A stretch of DNA of 53,223 nt, taken from Hyphomicrobiales bacterium. Lineage in GTDB: Bacteria; Pseudomonadota; Alphaproteobacteria; Rhizobiales; Rhizobiaceae. Position numbers and translations under genes: made by a program. Shown piece after piece: positions 18,876 through 29,100 of this stretch. Below the pieces are notes generated by a model, which saw nothing but the letters and a program-made list of their open reading frames with translations, was not told the DNA's origin and ran no database searches. Location of the stretch: the NCBI GenBank assembly GCA_900473795.1, contig UCMT01000015.1, positions 1 to 53,223 of the forward strand, read 5' to 3'. How positions within the stretch are numbered: position 1 is the first letter of the stretch; each line of letters begins with the position of its first letter.

Positions 18876-20860
18876 TGCGCAGGCTCCAGAACCGGTCTCT
18901 TCTGTTTCTTCGCCCGCGACGGCGCGCCGATCCGCAGGCGCCGGTCGCTCAGCGAGACCGCGCCGCCCATCATCATCACGAGCGCGCCGCCCCAGATGCA
19001 GAGGATCATCGGCTTCCACCAGATCCGCACGACAACGCCGCCATCCGCCATGCCGTCACCAAGCGACACATAGAGCTGGCTCGAGCCGAACGTCTTGATG
19101 CCGGCCTCGGTGGTCGGCATCCGCCGCGCCGTATAAAGGCGCTTCGACGACCACATCTCGGTGACGATCACGCCCGCCCGCATGACGGTGAAATGCCCGG
19201 ACTGCTCGGTGTAATTGGGCCCCTTGCCGTCCCGCAATCCGTCGAAGCGCAGCGTGTATCCGCCCGCATCCGTGGTCATGCCGGGCTTCATCTCGACAAT
19301 ATGTTCGGTCTCGAAAGCCGTAACCGCAACAATCCCGATCAGCGTGACGCCAAGACCGATATGCGCCAGCGCCGTCCCGAAAACCGAGCGCGGCAATCCC
19401 GCAAGACGCCGCAGCGCCACCGATCCCGCCACCTTGCCGATACCGGACCGCAGAAACAGCTCCGTCAGCGAGCCGGCGATCATGTAGGCTCCCAGCACCA
19501 GCCCCGCCAGCGCCATGATCGGCCCGCCATGCTGCGCATAGTAGATCGCGCAGCCGGCAGCCAGACCGATCGCCACGGCCGCGAACAGCCGCTGTCCGGC
19601 CCCGAGCAGGTCTCCGCGCTTCCAGGCCAGCAACGGCCCGAACGGCACCGCCAGAAGCAGCGGCAGCATCAGCAGCCCGAAAGTCATGTTGAAGAAGGGC
19701 GCGCCGACAGAAATCTTCGCACCGGTCAGCGCTTCCAGCACCAGCGGATAGAGGGTGCCGGTCAATACGGTGGCCGCGGCTGTCGTCAGGATCAGGTTGT
19801 TGAGGACCAGCGCCCCCTCGCGTGAAATCGGCGCGAACAGGCCGCCCGCCTTGAGATGCGCGGCGCGGAACGCGAACAGAGAGAAGGCGCCGCCAATGAA
19901 AAGGATCAGGATCACCAGAATGAAGACGCCGCGCGTCGGATCGGTCGCAAAGGCGTGAACCGAGGTGAGCACGCCGGAGCGGACGAGGAACGTGCCGAGC
20001 AGCGACATCGAGAAGGTCAGGATCGCCAGCAGCACGGTCCAGATCTTCAGCGCCTCGCGCTTCTCCATCACCAGCGCCGAGTGAAGCAGCGCGGTCCCGG
20101 CAAGCCAGGGAATGAAGGAGGCGTTCTCGACCGGGTCCCAGAACCACCAGCCGCCCCAGCCAAGCTCGTAATAGGCCCAGTAGGATCCCATCGCGATTCC
20201 CGCCGTCAGGCAGGTCCAGGCGGCAAGCGTCCAGGGCCGCACCCAGCGCGCCCAGGCTGCATCGATGCGGCCCTCGATCAGGGCGGCCACGGCAAAGGAA
20301 AAACAGACGGAAAATCCGACATAGCCGAGGTAAAGCAGCGGCGGATGGATGGCCAGCCCGATGTCCTGCAGCACCGGGTTGAGGTCGCGTCCCTCGCCCG
20401 GCACGTCGACGAGCCGGTTGAACGGGTTCGACGTCAAGAGGATGAACAGCGAAAAGGCGCTGGCGATCCAGGCCTGAACGGCAAGCACATTGGCCTTCAG
20501 CGTATCCGGCAGATTGTCCCCGAACACCGCGACGAGCGCCGAAAAGAAGGTCAGGATCAGCATCCAGAGCAGCATGGAGCCTTCATGATTGCCCCAGACG
20601 CCGGAGAACTTGTAGATCAGCGGTATCTGCGAATGCGAATTTTCCCAGACGTTCTGCACGGAAAAATCCGACGTCACATGGGCATAGGTGAGAACGCCGA
20701 AGGAAAGCGCGACGAGCAGGAAGGTCGCCTTCGCCGCGACCGTGCCGATCTCCATCAGCGCCCGGTCGGCACGCGCTGCGCCGAAGACAGGCATGATCGC
20801 CTGCAGGATCGACACGCCGAGCGCCAGGACCAGCGCGTAGTGACCGAGCTCGATGATCAT
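18872..20860 (-). CDS. cycK: heme lyase CcmF/CycK
   Basis: This 662-residue polytopic protein is the core of the system I cytochrome c heme lyase. The tryptophan-rich heme-handling motif [16 protein letters not shown] is at about residues 232-247 and is followed by the [10 protein letters not shown] segment. About 15 membrane helices are visible. It takes heme from holo-CcmE and ligates it to apocytochrome c in the periplasm with CcmH and CcmI. The 4-base overlaps with cycJ and cycL show tight translational coupling. Confidence 0.96.
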   Translation of the reverse strand: MIIELGHYALVLALGVSILQAIMPVFGAARADRALMEIGTVAAKATFLLVALSFGVLTYAHVTSDFSVQNVWENSHSQIPLIYKFSGVWGNHEGSMLLWMLILTFFSALVAVFGDNLPDTLKANVLAVQAWIASAFSLFILLTSNPFNRLVDVPGEGRDLNPVLQDIGLAIHPPLLYLGYVGFSVCFSFAVAALIEGRIDAAWARWVRPWTLAAWTCLTAGIAMGSYWAYYELGWGGWWFWDPVENASFIPWLAGTALLHSALVMEKREALKIWTVLLAILTFSMSLLGTFLVRSGVLTSVHAFATDPTRGVFILVILILFIGGAFSLFAFRAAHLKAGGLFAPISREGALVLNNLILTTAAATVLTGTLYPLVLEALTGAKISVGAPFFNMTFGLLMLPLLLAVPFGPLLAWKRGDLLGAGQRLFAAVAIGLAAGCAIYYAQHGGPIMALAGLVLGAYMIAGSLTELFLRSGIGKVAGSVALRRLAGLPRSVFGTALAHIGLGVTLIGIVAVTAFETEHIVEMKPGMTTDAGGYTLRFDGLRDGKGPNYTEQSGHFTVMRAGVIVTEMWSSKRLYTARRMPTTEAGIKTFGSSQLYVSLGDGMADGGVVVRIWWKPMILCIWGGALVMMMGGAVSLSDRRLRIGAPSRAKKQKRPVLEPAQ

Positions 20861-21309
20861 TGGATGTTTTCCTTGCCCCCGAGCGATACGCCCTGTGCCT
20901 TCAGCCGATCCGCGACATCCTTCGGCATATAGGTTTCATCATGCTTGGCGAGCACCGTATCGGCGACGAAGACCGCGCTGCCGGCCACGAACGCCCCTTC
21001 GGCGACGACGCCCTGCCCCTCGCGAAAGAGATCCGGAAGAATGCCCGTGTAGGTCACCGGCACGCGATCGAGCGTATCGGTCACGCTGAAGCTCACCGTC
21101 ATGCCGTCGCCGCGCTTGACCGATCCCGCCTCGACCAGCCCGCCCAGCCGGATGCGGGTGCCCGGCGCCAGATGCGCCTTGGCGAGGTCTCCGGGAACGT
21201 AGAAATAGGCAACGGCCTGGCTGAAGGCGAACATCACCAGAAGCACGGCGGCGAAGATGAAGCTGACGCCGCCGCCGATGATTGCCAGACGCTTCTGCTT
21301 GCGGGTCAC
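20857..21309 (-). CDS. cycJ: periplasmic heme chaperone CcmE/CycJ
   Basis: The 150-residue protein starts at GTG 21309 ([14 protein letters not shown]), the usual CcmE N-terminus, and overlaps the cycH stop by 4 bases. The frame is open further upstream inside cycH but that is not used. It has one N-terminal membrane anchor (8-30) and an OB-fold domain. The heme-binding histidine H123 lies in AKHDETYMP with the conserved Y127. It carries heme from the CcmABCD export step to CcmF. Confidence 0.95.
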   Translation of the reverse strand: MTRKQKRLAIIGGGVSFIFAAVLLVMFAFSQAVAYFYVPGDLAKAHLAPGTRIRLGGLVEAGSVKRGDGMTVSFSVTDTLDRVPVTYTGILPDLFREGQGVVAEGAFVAGSAVFVADTVLAKHDETYMPKDVADRLKAQGVSLGGKENIQ

Positions 21310-22460
21310 TTCACGCCTCCATCGGCCGTCAGGCCGAGTTCGCCTGCCAAAGCCAGCAATTGTTTGCCCTGTTCCCCCTCGGCCGGAAAGGCGCTCAGAC
21401 CCTGTTTCAAGGCTTCGGCGGCCTTGTCTTTCTGGCCAAGCACGGAATAGGAACGGATGATCCGCATCCATCCATCGAAGTTTTTCGGATCGTTCTTCAG
21501 TTTTTCGGCAAGGCTCGCAACCATGCCTTCGATCATGGTATTCCGATCGCCGGCATTCATGGTCTGCGCTGCCGCGACGTCGTCGGCCGTCGGGTTGCCC
21601 AATGCGGTACCCGCTTGCTCACCGGAGGCGGCAGCGCCGTCAGCCTTAAGGCTGGCGATATGCTCATTGACGAGCGGCAGCCACGGCGCATCCGCCGGCG
21701 ATGCCTTGACGATCTCCTGGAACGCCGCAAGCGCTTCCGGCGCCTTGCCTTCCTGTTTCAAGGCCAGCGCCAGATAGAATTGCGCGCGCGGATCGTTCGG
21801 CTCGATCGTCAGCGATTTGCGCAGCGCCTCCTGCGCCTCGTTGGTGATCAAGCCGCCGGAAAGCGCAATCAGGCTTTCGGCATAGCCGCCGAGCCGCGCG
21901 GGCGTCGGCCCGAGAATACGAAGGGCGTTGCGGAAAGCGGCGGCGGCATCTTCGATCCGGCCGCTGCGATAGTAGATCGGCGCCAGCACATCCCATCCCG
22001 CCCCATCTTCGGGGTTGGCGACAAGCTGCTGCTCGGCGCGGGCGATCAGAAAATTGATGTCGTCGCCCGGATTCGCCAGCCGCGCCGCCAGCGGCGCGTC
22101 CGGCAGGTCCGGATTTCCCGTCCGCAGGTAAAGACAGAGGCCGATGGCGGGCAGAACGAGAACGATCGCGATCTGCGCCAGCCGATTGCTCCGCCGCGCT
22201 GGCTGTACGGGTCCCGCTGCCTTTACCGCATCCGTCGCCGCAAGCAGTCGGCGCGCCACTTCGGCGCGGGCGAATTCCGCATTCTCGCCGGAAATCAGGC
22301 CATTCTTCTCGTCGCGCATCAGCTCCTCGAGCTGGTCGCGATAGACTTCGACGTCATGGGATTGCGGAGCCTCTGCGCCGGCGGCGGCACGGAGCAGCGG
22401 AAGCAGCAGGACAGCGGCAACAGCCGCCGTCAGGGTGGCAACAAGGATCCAGAACAGCAT
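21306..22460 (-). CDS. cycH: c-type cytochrome biogenesis protein CcmI/CycH
   Basis: The 384-residue protein has two N-terminal membrane helices (about 1-22 and 98-115) flanking a cytoplasmic loop. A periplasmic TPR domain (about 130-380) captures apocytochromes for the heme lyase. It is the first gene of cycHJKL. In Rhizobium leguminosarum, mutations in cycHJKL abolish c-type cytochromes and also impair siderophore production. Confidence 0.93.
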   Translation of the reverse strand: MLFWILVATLTAAVAAVLLLPLLRAAAGAEAPQSHDVEVYRDQLEELMRDEKNGLISGENAEFARAEVARRLLAATDAVKAAGPVQPARRSNRLAQIAIVLVLPAIGLCLYLRTGNPDLPDAPLAARLANPGDDINFLIARAEQQLVANPEDGAGWDVLAPIYYRSGRIEDAAAAFRNALRILGPTPARLGGYAESLIALSGGLITNEAQEALRKSLTIEPNDPRAQFYLALALKQEGKAPEALAAFQEIVKASPADAPWLPLVNEHIASLKADGAAASGEQAGTALGNPTADDVAAAQTMNAGDRNTMIEGMVASLAEKLKNDPKNFDGWMRIIRSYSVLGQKDKAAEALKQGLSAFPAEGEQGKQLLALAGELGLTADGGVK

Positions 22461-22554
22461 GTGCGCTCAATTACTATGCGCGACACGCCATTCCAATCGG
22501 AAAACGCTAAATGACGGAAATTTGAGGCGTTTCGCCGCAATACGAGCCGCTATG

Positions 22555-22998
22555 TCAGGTCAGCGGCGTCCAGGTGCCGTTCGCATTGCGGCAGGCGGCA
22601 CCGCGCGCAACGCTTTCTTGGCCTTTGATCGTCACTGTATGGCTGTATTGGCGGCAGTTCTGCGAGCCGACCTGATAGGGGGCTGCGGCCACGACAGTGC
22701 CACTGATGCCTGACCCCTCCCAGACGACCGGCTGTCCGCCACGCGCCGCTTCCAGGGCGCGGTATTCCGCTTCCAGCGCCCGCTGGCGATCGGCCTTGCT
22801 GATCGAAAGACCGGCCGTGCGTCCGATCACGCCGTCGCCCAGCGCCGCGATATAGGACGCCGATGTTTCCGGGGTACCAGCGGTCTTGCCGGCATCACGC
22901 GATGTGGTGCCGCAACCGCTGAGCAGCAGCGACGAGGCAATCAGGCACGCGGCTGCGGGAGCGGAAAAGAGCGTGGTGAAACGGGCCGGGTTCTTCAT
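22555..22998 (-). CDS. small surface-antigen-like lipoprotein
   Basis: The 147-residue protein has a lipoprotein signal ending in the lipobox LLLSGC. The mature part contains ISKADRQRALEAEYRALE and a C-terminal module with SQNCRQYSHTVTIKGQ and CRNANGTWTP. That pattern resembles the 17-kDa surface antigen family of alphaproteobacteria (two cysteines, C-terminal WTPL). A 13-residue longer start is possible but the ATG at 22998 begins the signal peptide directly. It lies between feuQ and cycH on the same strand. Its function is unknown. Confidence 0.75.
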   Translation of the reverse strand: MKNPARFTTLFSAPAAACLIASSLLLSGCGTTSRDAGKTAGTPETSASYIAALGDGVIGRTAGLSISKADRQRALEAEYRALEAARGGQPVVWEGSGISGTVVAAAPYQVGSQNCRQYSHTVTIKGQESVARGAACRNANGTWTPLT

Positions 22999-23191
22999 CG
23001 TGCGGGGTAGCTCTCGCGATTTCCGTTGCATCGGCAAACCGTGGCCGGCGAAATACCGATTCCATGGCTGACCATCTTTTTACATTCCGCGCCTGGGCAA
23101 GCAACAAAGGGCAAGCTCAAAGCTGAACCGTTTCGAGATTTTGCCCGTAACTCTGTCAAAAAAGTCACGCCATACGCTAGCGGGCGTTCCA

Positions 23192-24586
23192 TCATGAAAC
23201 AGCCGGCAGCAGAATCCGGGCATTCAGCCCGCCTCGCTCGCCGCGCGACAGATCGAGTGTCCCCTGATACTCGCCAGCGATCTCGCTGACGATCGAAAGT
23301 CCGAGCCCTGTGCCCGGCTTGCTTTCGTCCAGCCGCCTGCCGCGTTTGACCGCAACGGCAATCTGCTCTGGCTCGAGACCCGGCCCGTCGTCGTCCACGT
23401 CAATCGAAATCCAGTTTCGCCGCCCCGGGTCCTTGCCCTGCAAGCCCTCCGGTGCGCTCTGCACGGTGACGCGAACCTGCTCGGTGGCGTAGCGCGCGGC
23501 ATTGTCGAGAAGGTTGCCGACCGTTTCCTCGACATCCTGCTGCTCCATGGCGAGGACCAGCCCGGGTGGAGAGACCGTCAGCAGGAAGGTCTTCTCCGGA
23601 TGCAGCCGGCGCATGACCCGCACCAGCCGCTCCAGAACCGGCTCGACCTCGGTGCGCGCCAGCACCGACTCGCGCTGGGCGGCGATCCGCGCCCGGTTGA
23701 GATAGGACTGAACCTGCACCTGCATGGCGTCGGCCTGCATCTTGATGAGGTCACCGTGTGGCGCCTCGAGCACCCGCGCCTCGTTCATGAGAACCGCAAT
23801 CGGCGTCTTCAGCGAATGAGCGAGATTGCCCACCTGCATGCGGGCGCGCTCGATGATGCGGCGGTTGCTGTCGATCAGCGCGTTGACTTCGCTCGCCAGT
23901 GGCTGGATTTCGCGCGGAAACTCGCCGTCCAGCCGCTCGCTCTCGCCGCCGCGGATCTTTTCGAGCGAGCGGCGCGCCTGATCGAGCGGCCGCAGGCCGA
24001 AGAGGATCGCCAGCGCATTCATGCCGAGGCCGCCGAAGCCGAAGATCGACAGCGCCAGATAGAGATTGCGGTTGAAATCGTCGATGTCGGCTTCCAGCAC
24101 GTCACGATTGCCCGCAACCCGGAAGCGGGCGGTATGCCCCTGGATATCAAGGACCACTTCCGTCTCGGCCACTTCGACTTCGTTGTTGAAGGAATCGACC
24201 GTCGTATAGAAGCGCTCGTAGCGAATATCGAAGGGAACCTCGTCGAGGCTGGCGATCGGCAGCTTGCCCGAGCCGAGCGATGTGGACAGCAAGGGCGGTG
24301 TATTGAATTCACCGATCGGCTCGACGATCCAGTACCAGCCGGTCTGCGGCTGCGAAAACCGCAGGTCGCCCAGTTGCGGGCTGCCGGCCAGCTCCGATTT
24401 GTCGTTGACGACGATCGAATTGATGACGTTGTAGAGCTGAGCGCGCAGCAGATCCTGAAAACCGCGCTCGGAGCCCTGCCGGTAGAGCGCCGAGATCACA
24501 ACGCCGATGACCACCAGCGCCGCTACCGCCCAGACGGTGGAGACGAGCAGCACGCGCGCGGTGAGTGATTGCGGGCGCAGCCTCAT
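23192..24586 (-). CDS. feuQ: sensor histidine kinase FeuQ
   Basis: The 464-residue membrane kinase has a first helix at about 12-33, a periplasmic sensory domain to about 155, a second helix, a HAMP-like linker, and HisKA with H257 in NLAHSLKTPIAVLMNEAR. The HATPase domain carries NLLDNAARYATE, DDDGPGL and GTGLGLSIVSEI. An upstream ATG at 24640 would add 18 residues. Neither start has a strong ribosome binding site, and 24586 begins right before the first helix. The identification as FeuQ rests on the adjacent FeuP-type regulator, the small periplasmic gene upstream and the linkage to cycHJKL known in Rhizobium. FeuPQ controls cyclic glucan export and osmoadaptation in Sinorhizobium. Confidence 0.88.
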   Translation of the reverse strand: MRLRPQSLTARVLLVSTVWAVAALVVIGVVISALYRQGSERGFQDLLRAQLYNVINSIVVNDKSELAGSPQLGDLRFSQPQTGWYWIVEPIGEFNTPPLLSTSLGSGKLPIASLDEVPFDIRYERFYTTVDSFNNEVEVAETEVVLDIQGHTARFRVAGNRDVLEADIDDFNRNLYLALSIFGFGGLGMNALAILFGLRPLDQARRSLEKIRGGESERLDGEFPREIQPLASEVNALIDSNRRIIERARMQVGNLAHSLKTPIAVLMNEARVLEAPHGDLIKMQADAMQVQVQSYLNRARIAAQRESVLARTEVEPVLERLVRVMRRLHPEKTFLLTVSPPGLVLAMEQQDVEETVGNLLDNAARYATEQVRVTVQSAPEGLQGKDPGRRNWISIDVDDDGPGLEPEQIAVAVKRGRRLDESKPGTGLGLSIVSEIAGEYQGTLDLSRGERGGLNARILLPAVS

Positions 24587-24707
24587 GGGCAGGATCGGTG
24601 CTGCTGAGGGAAAGACGTTTCGCACGCCGGGCCAGCGCATGGGCGAGCGTCATGCCCAGGCGTAGCAATTGTGGAAAACCCGGTGGTTTCGGTCATGTCG
24701 ATCCCGC

Positions 24708-25394
24708 TCAGGATTTCGCTTCCTTGCTGGCCATCCCCGGCGGCTGCATGCGATAGCCGAGGCCGCGCACGGTCTCGATCAGGTCGTTGCCGATCTTCTT
24801 GCGCAGCCTGCCGACAAAAACCTCGATCGTGTTGGAATCGCGGTCGAAATCCTGGTCGTACATATGCTCGACCAGTTCCGTGCGCGAAACCACCTGTCCC
24901 ATATGGTGCATCAGGTAGGAGAGCAGCCGGAATTCGTGCGACGTCAGCTTCAGCGCCACGCCATCGACCGTCGCCTTGGAACCCTTGGTGTCCAGCCGCA
25001 CAGGCCCACAGACGATCTCCGAGCTTGCATGCCCGGCAGCCCGCCGGATCAGGGCACGGATACGCGCCAGCACCTCTTCGACATGGAACGGTTTCGTCAC
25101 ATAATCGTCGGCGCCCGCGTCGATGCCGGCGACCTTGTCGCTCCAGCGATCGCGCGCCGTCAGGATCAGGACAGGCATTGCCTTGCCGGCGCTGCGCCAT
25201 TTTTCAAGCACCGTGACACCGTCCATTTCGGGCAGGCCGATATCGAGAATGACCGCGTCATAGGGCTCGCCATCACCGAGATAATGGCCTTCTTCGCCGT
25301 CAAAGGCCTGATCGACGACATAGCCCGCTTCCTTCAACGTATCCGTCAGCTGACGGTTGAGGTTGACGTCGTCTTCGACCACCAGAATGCGCAT
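24708..25394 (-). CDS. feuP: response regulator FeuP
   Basis: This is a 228-residue OmpR/PhoP-type regulator. The receiver domain has D8/D9, phospho-acceptor D51 in VILDIGLPEMDG and the conserved lysine in VTKPFHVEEV. The winged-helix domain ends in ETVRGLGYRM. The ATG has an AAGGGAAAAGG site upstream. It is 121 bases upstream of the preferred feuQ start and 127 bases downstream of the feuN stop, so the three genes are probably one regulatory unit. Confidence 0.9.
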   Translation of the reverse strand: MRILVVEDDVNLNRQLTDTLKEAGYVVDQAFDGEEGHYLGDGEPYDAVILDIGLPEMDGVTVLEKWRSAGKAMPVLILTARDRWSDKVAGIDAGADDYVTKPFHVEEVLARIRALIRRAAGHASSEIVCGPVRLDTKGSKATVDGVALKLTSHEFRLLSYLMHHMGQVVSRTELVEHMYDQDFDRDSNTIEVFVGRLRKKIGNDLIETVRGLGYRMQPPGMASKEAKS

Positions 25395-25521
25395 GAACTG
25401 ACCTTTTCCCTTCAGCGAGCGCTCATCCGCCGGATTGAGCTGCGCGCTGCCACACGAGACTCAAATGAATATCCTATTCGATCCGGTAGGAGAACATTTT
25501 CGATGTCGGCGCCTGCCGCAC

Positions 25522-25773
25522 TTACATCGGCACCCGCATCGTGACCTTCTTCGGGCGGCCGCCATTCCCGGGAATGAGCACGGTCACGACGCATTGACCG
25601 TCGCCGGTCGGCTGCGCGGACAGGAGTTCACCGCCGGTCTTGGCGACGACCTCGGCCGCAGCCTCCCCACAATCGCCATCCACCTCGACAACCGCCGATG
25701 GCACGACAATCGCTGGCGGCGCGAATCCGGAAAGGCCCGCTGCTAGCGTTGCTATGATCAAGGGTGAGGACAT
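25522..25773 (-). CDS. feuN: small periplasmic protein, likely FeuN (modulator of FeuQ)
   Basis: The 83-residue protein has a hydrophobic N-terminal signal (about 1-22) and a mature domain of about 60 residues with two cysteines (C35 and C61). The C-terminus is GRPKKVTMRVPM, a PepSY-like small fold. In Sinorhizobium meliloti, FeuN is a small periplasmic protein encoded next to feuPQ that restrains FeuQ signalling and is needed for viability because it prevents overactivation. Position, size and export signal match. The name is inferred from context rather than from a sequence comparison I could run. Confidence 0.7.
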   Translation of the reverse strand: MSSPLIIATLAAGLSGFAPPAIVVPSAVVEVDGDCGEAAAEVVAKTGGELLSAQPTGDGQCVVTVLIPGNGGRPKKVTMRVPM

Positions 25774-25885
25774 GGACGCACTTTCAACTTGGGAAGTATC
25801 ATTGCAAATTTAATAAACGATGCAGTCTGAATGGCAAATGAATGTCGGGCTAACGCCGTGGTTTCCCAAGGTCTTGCGGCAATCT

Positions 25886-26092
25886 CTAGCGCAATCGCTT
25901 TCTCGCCGAAATCCGGCCCCAGATCGCCACCAGCCCGCCCGCCGCGGCAGCAAGCGCGGTCAGGCTGTCCGCCATTCCGCCCTGGTCGTCTGCGGCTATT
26001 TCCACACCGAGAAGATGGCTGCACGACGCAAGAATCGCAACCACGCCGCCCCACACCGTCCTCGACATATACCAGTTCTTCAATTCACCCAT
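25886..26092 (-). CDS. holin-like small membrane protein of the GTA cluster
   Basis: The 68-residue protein begins MGELKNWYMSRTVWGGVVAI and has two hydrophobic segments (about 12-27 and 40-55). It ends in the basic tail WGRISARKRLR, the pattern of small phage holins that permeabilise the inner membrane for an endolysin. A GTG 39 bases upstream could extend it, but the ATG at 26092 has an AAAGGGA ribosome binding site 6-7 bases upstream. It follows g15 with a 35-base gap and closes the GTA gene run. Together with the GH19 enzyme it could form the lysis pair. Confidence 0.65.
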   Translation of the reverse strand: MGELKNWYMSRTVWGGVVAILASCSHLLGVEIAADDQGGMADSLTALAAAAGGLVAIWGRISARKRLR

Positions 26093-26127
26093 CGCGTCGT
26101 CCCTTTCCAGTTTGCTGATTGTTTCCG

Positions 26128-29100
26128 TCACAGGTTCAGCACCGCCTGCGCCGCTACCCCGAGGGCAACCTTCTGCCCCTTCTGCCGCACGCGGACCGTC
26201 AAAGCCGCCTGCGTCGCACCGAAATCGTCGATTTCCGAACCAGGCGGATAGTCAAAGACCGGTTCGGAGACATCCAGCGCCCGCCTCACTGTCCCGCCGT
26301 CGAGTATCTCGACACGATAGCGCTCCACCGGTTCGTCCAGCGCAATGTCGCCGTCCAGCCAGTGATCGGCATCGCGCCGGGCGCAGCGGGTCCAGGTGAT
26401 CCGGATGCCTCCGCTCTCTGAACGCCGCGCCCGCAGGTGCACCGGCGCAACCGGTGTTTCGGACCTCAAGCCACCGGCGAAGGCGAACGGCCCGACCGGC
26501 CCCGTCGTCTGCCCGCCCGCCTCCACGATCCAGTTGATCATGCGCCCGGCCTCCTCGGCACCCAGTCCGAGCGGTTTGGGAGCCCCACTCAGCACGACCA
26601 GCGGCGCGCCGGCAGCAGAACCTGCCATCATCGCGTCCGTCGTGCCGTTGAGGCCGCGCAGAAGCCTGGAAAGCCGCCAGCGCCCGGCGGCGATTTCCTC
26701 GGCAACGCGGAAACCGATGATTTCCCAGACGCCGTTGGCAGCCAGGATTGCAACGCGGTTCTGCCCGTTCAAGACGGCAAGACGATCTGCGGAAGACAGG
26801 CCGCCGAAATGCAGGTCGAGCATGATCGTCCGGGCCGCGTCGAACCGGCCCAGCACCCCTGCAGCCAGAGCCTCCGCCAGGACGCCCGTCTGCGCCGGCT
26901 GGTCCAGTCTCACGCGCGCTTGGTACCCTTCCGTCGTCGCGGACGACGAAAGCAAAGCAGTTCGCCACGGCCGCGCGAAAACCGCGCCCCGGGCAAAGCT
27001 GGCCGCCTCGCCGGCCTCGTATTGCGGCAGATCCATCAGATGTACGATCGGAGAAAAGCCGTCCGAAGGCGTGCGCGGCGGATCGACGGAGCGCTGCTGT
27101 GGGCTCGGCCCGCCACCGCTCGACGGCACGAAGGCCCGTGCCTCGACGGAGCGCACCGCTCCATCCTCGATCCTGCCGACGATGAAGCTTCCCGCCGGTG
27201 CGTTGTCGAACGCCCCGTTCTCAAAAGAAATGACATCCCCCGGCTCGATGTCGATCGCCGCCGGCGAAAGGGAAAACCGGATGCTGCGGCGCGAGACCTG
27301 ATGATCCCGAAGCGCATCCACGACGGCGGATGCGGCCGCACCGTCATGCACCACGCCCGGCACGGAGAGGCGCAATATCCGGTCGTTCGCAGGCGTCACG
27401 CGCCTCGACCGGGTCGTTGTCCGCTCATAGGCGTTCGCCGGATCAAGATGGTCGAGAATGGCCTCGCTGCCGAAATCGCTGTCATGGCCGCGCATCTCCT
27501 CAAGCAGCGGCTGCTTGTCGATGTCCGCCAGTATCGGGATCGGCCGCACCGGTGATGCCTGCTTCATGCGCGAACGAAACCGCAGGGACGCACCGTCTTC
27601 GACCGCATCGATCTGCAGTGCCGCCATCAGCGGTTCCAGCACGTCGCGGGCCGAGGCCTGCTCCGCTTGCACATAGCCGCCGAGATCGCCGCTGACGAGC
27701 CGCGTGTCGCCGGCCTTGAAACCATGATCGGCAAGGATGGCGGCAATCACGTCCGCTGCCGTCGAAGCCCCCAGCCGTCCGTTCAGCCAGTGCCCGGTCT
27801 GCCAGTTATGACCATCGGACCAGAGATCCGTATTTTCCGGAAAGGCCGGCACCGGCCGCGCGTCCCAGGTCCAGACGAACATGTGGTCCGGATCAACACC
27901 ATCAGGCGCCTCCGGCCTTTGCCAGAAGGCATGCTGCACTTCGAGAAACCGGCGCTGCATGGCGTCGCGGCGGGCTCCGTTCGAAAAATACGGAACCGCC
28001 GTCTCCGACGATTTCGGATCGGTGAAGACGTTCGGCTGATTGGCCCCCTTGTCGATCGCCGGGCAGCCAAGCTCGGTGAACCAGACAGGCTTGGACGCCG
28101 GAACCCATGCGGTTGGCATTGTCTGCTCTGCGCCCCCCACCCGGTTGCGATGCGCCTGCCCCCACCAATTGGCGATATCCTTGTAACGATAAACCCAGGG
28201 CTTGCCTGCCAGCCCGTCCGTGATCGGCGTGCGGACGCGATCCCGGCGATCCGCATCATCAGCATAATACCAGTCATAGCCTTCGCCGGCCGCGACCATC
28301 GCCCGCATCGCCTCGGCGTCTTCAGCCAGCGCGAATCCGTCCGGATTGCCTTCGGACAGATCACTGTCGCGCCAATCGGAAAGCGGCATGTAGTTGTCGA
28401 TACCGATCGCGTCGATATCGGCCGATGCCCAGAGCGGATCGAGATTGTAGCAGACATCGCCCGAGCCGTCGGCCGGGTGATAGCCGAAATACTCGCTCCA
28501 ATCGGCCCCGTAGGTCAGCTTGGTCCCCGCGCCGAGAATGGCACGGACATCGCTCGCCACCCCGATCAGCTGCTCGACGAAGGGAAACGCGCCTGCCCCA
28601 TCGCGCAACCGTGTCAGCCCGCGCAGTTCCGCTCCGATGATGAAACCATCGACGCCGCCCGCCGCCTGCGCCAGCAAAGCATAATGAAGGATCAGACGCC
28701 GATACTTCTCGTCGGCAGCCGTCGACGTCACCGAAGACCCGGACACTGAAAAATCCCCGGCGTCCGTCGCGCCGCAAAAAGCTTCGACCTGCGCCCGCGC
28801 CGTAGCCGTCTGGTCGGCACTATCAGGCAATCCCGGCGCCGGATGCGACGTGATGCGCCCGCGCCACGGATAAGCCGGCTGGCTCGTCCCGCCATAGGGG
28901 TTCGGCAGCGTGTTGCCGACCGGAATATCCATCATCACAAAGGGATAGAGATAGATCTTCAGGCCGCGCGCCTTCAGGTCGGCGATTGCCGCCGTGACGC
29001 TGGCGTCGCTTGGCGTGCCGCCATAGGCAGGCCCGCCGTCGTTCCGGCTGACGACCATCGCACTACCGCGCGCTATTCCGGAAACCGACCATGGGCGGCT

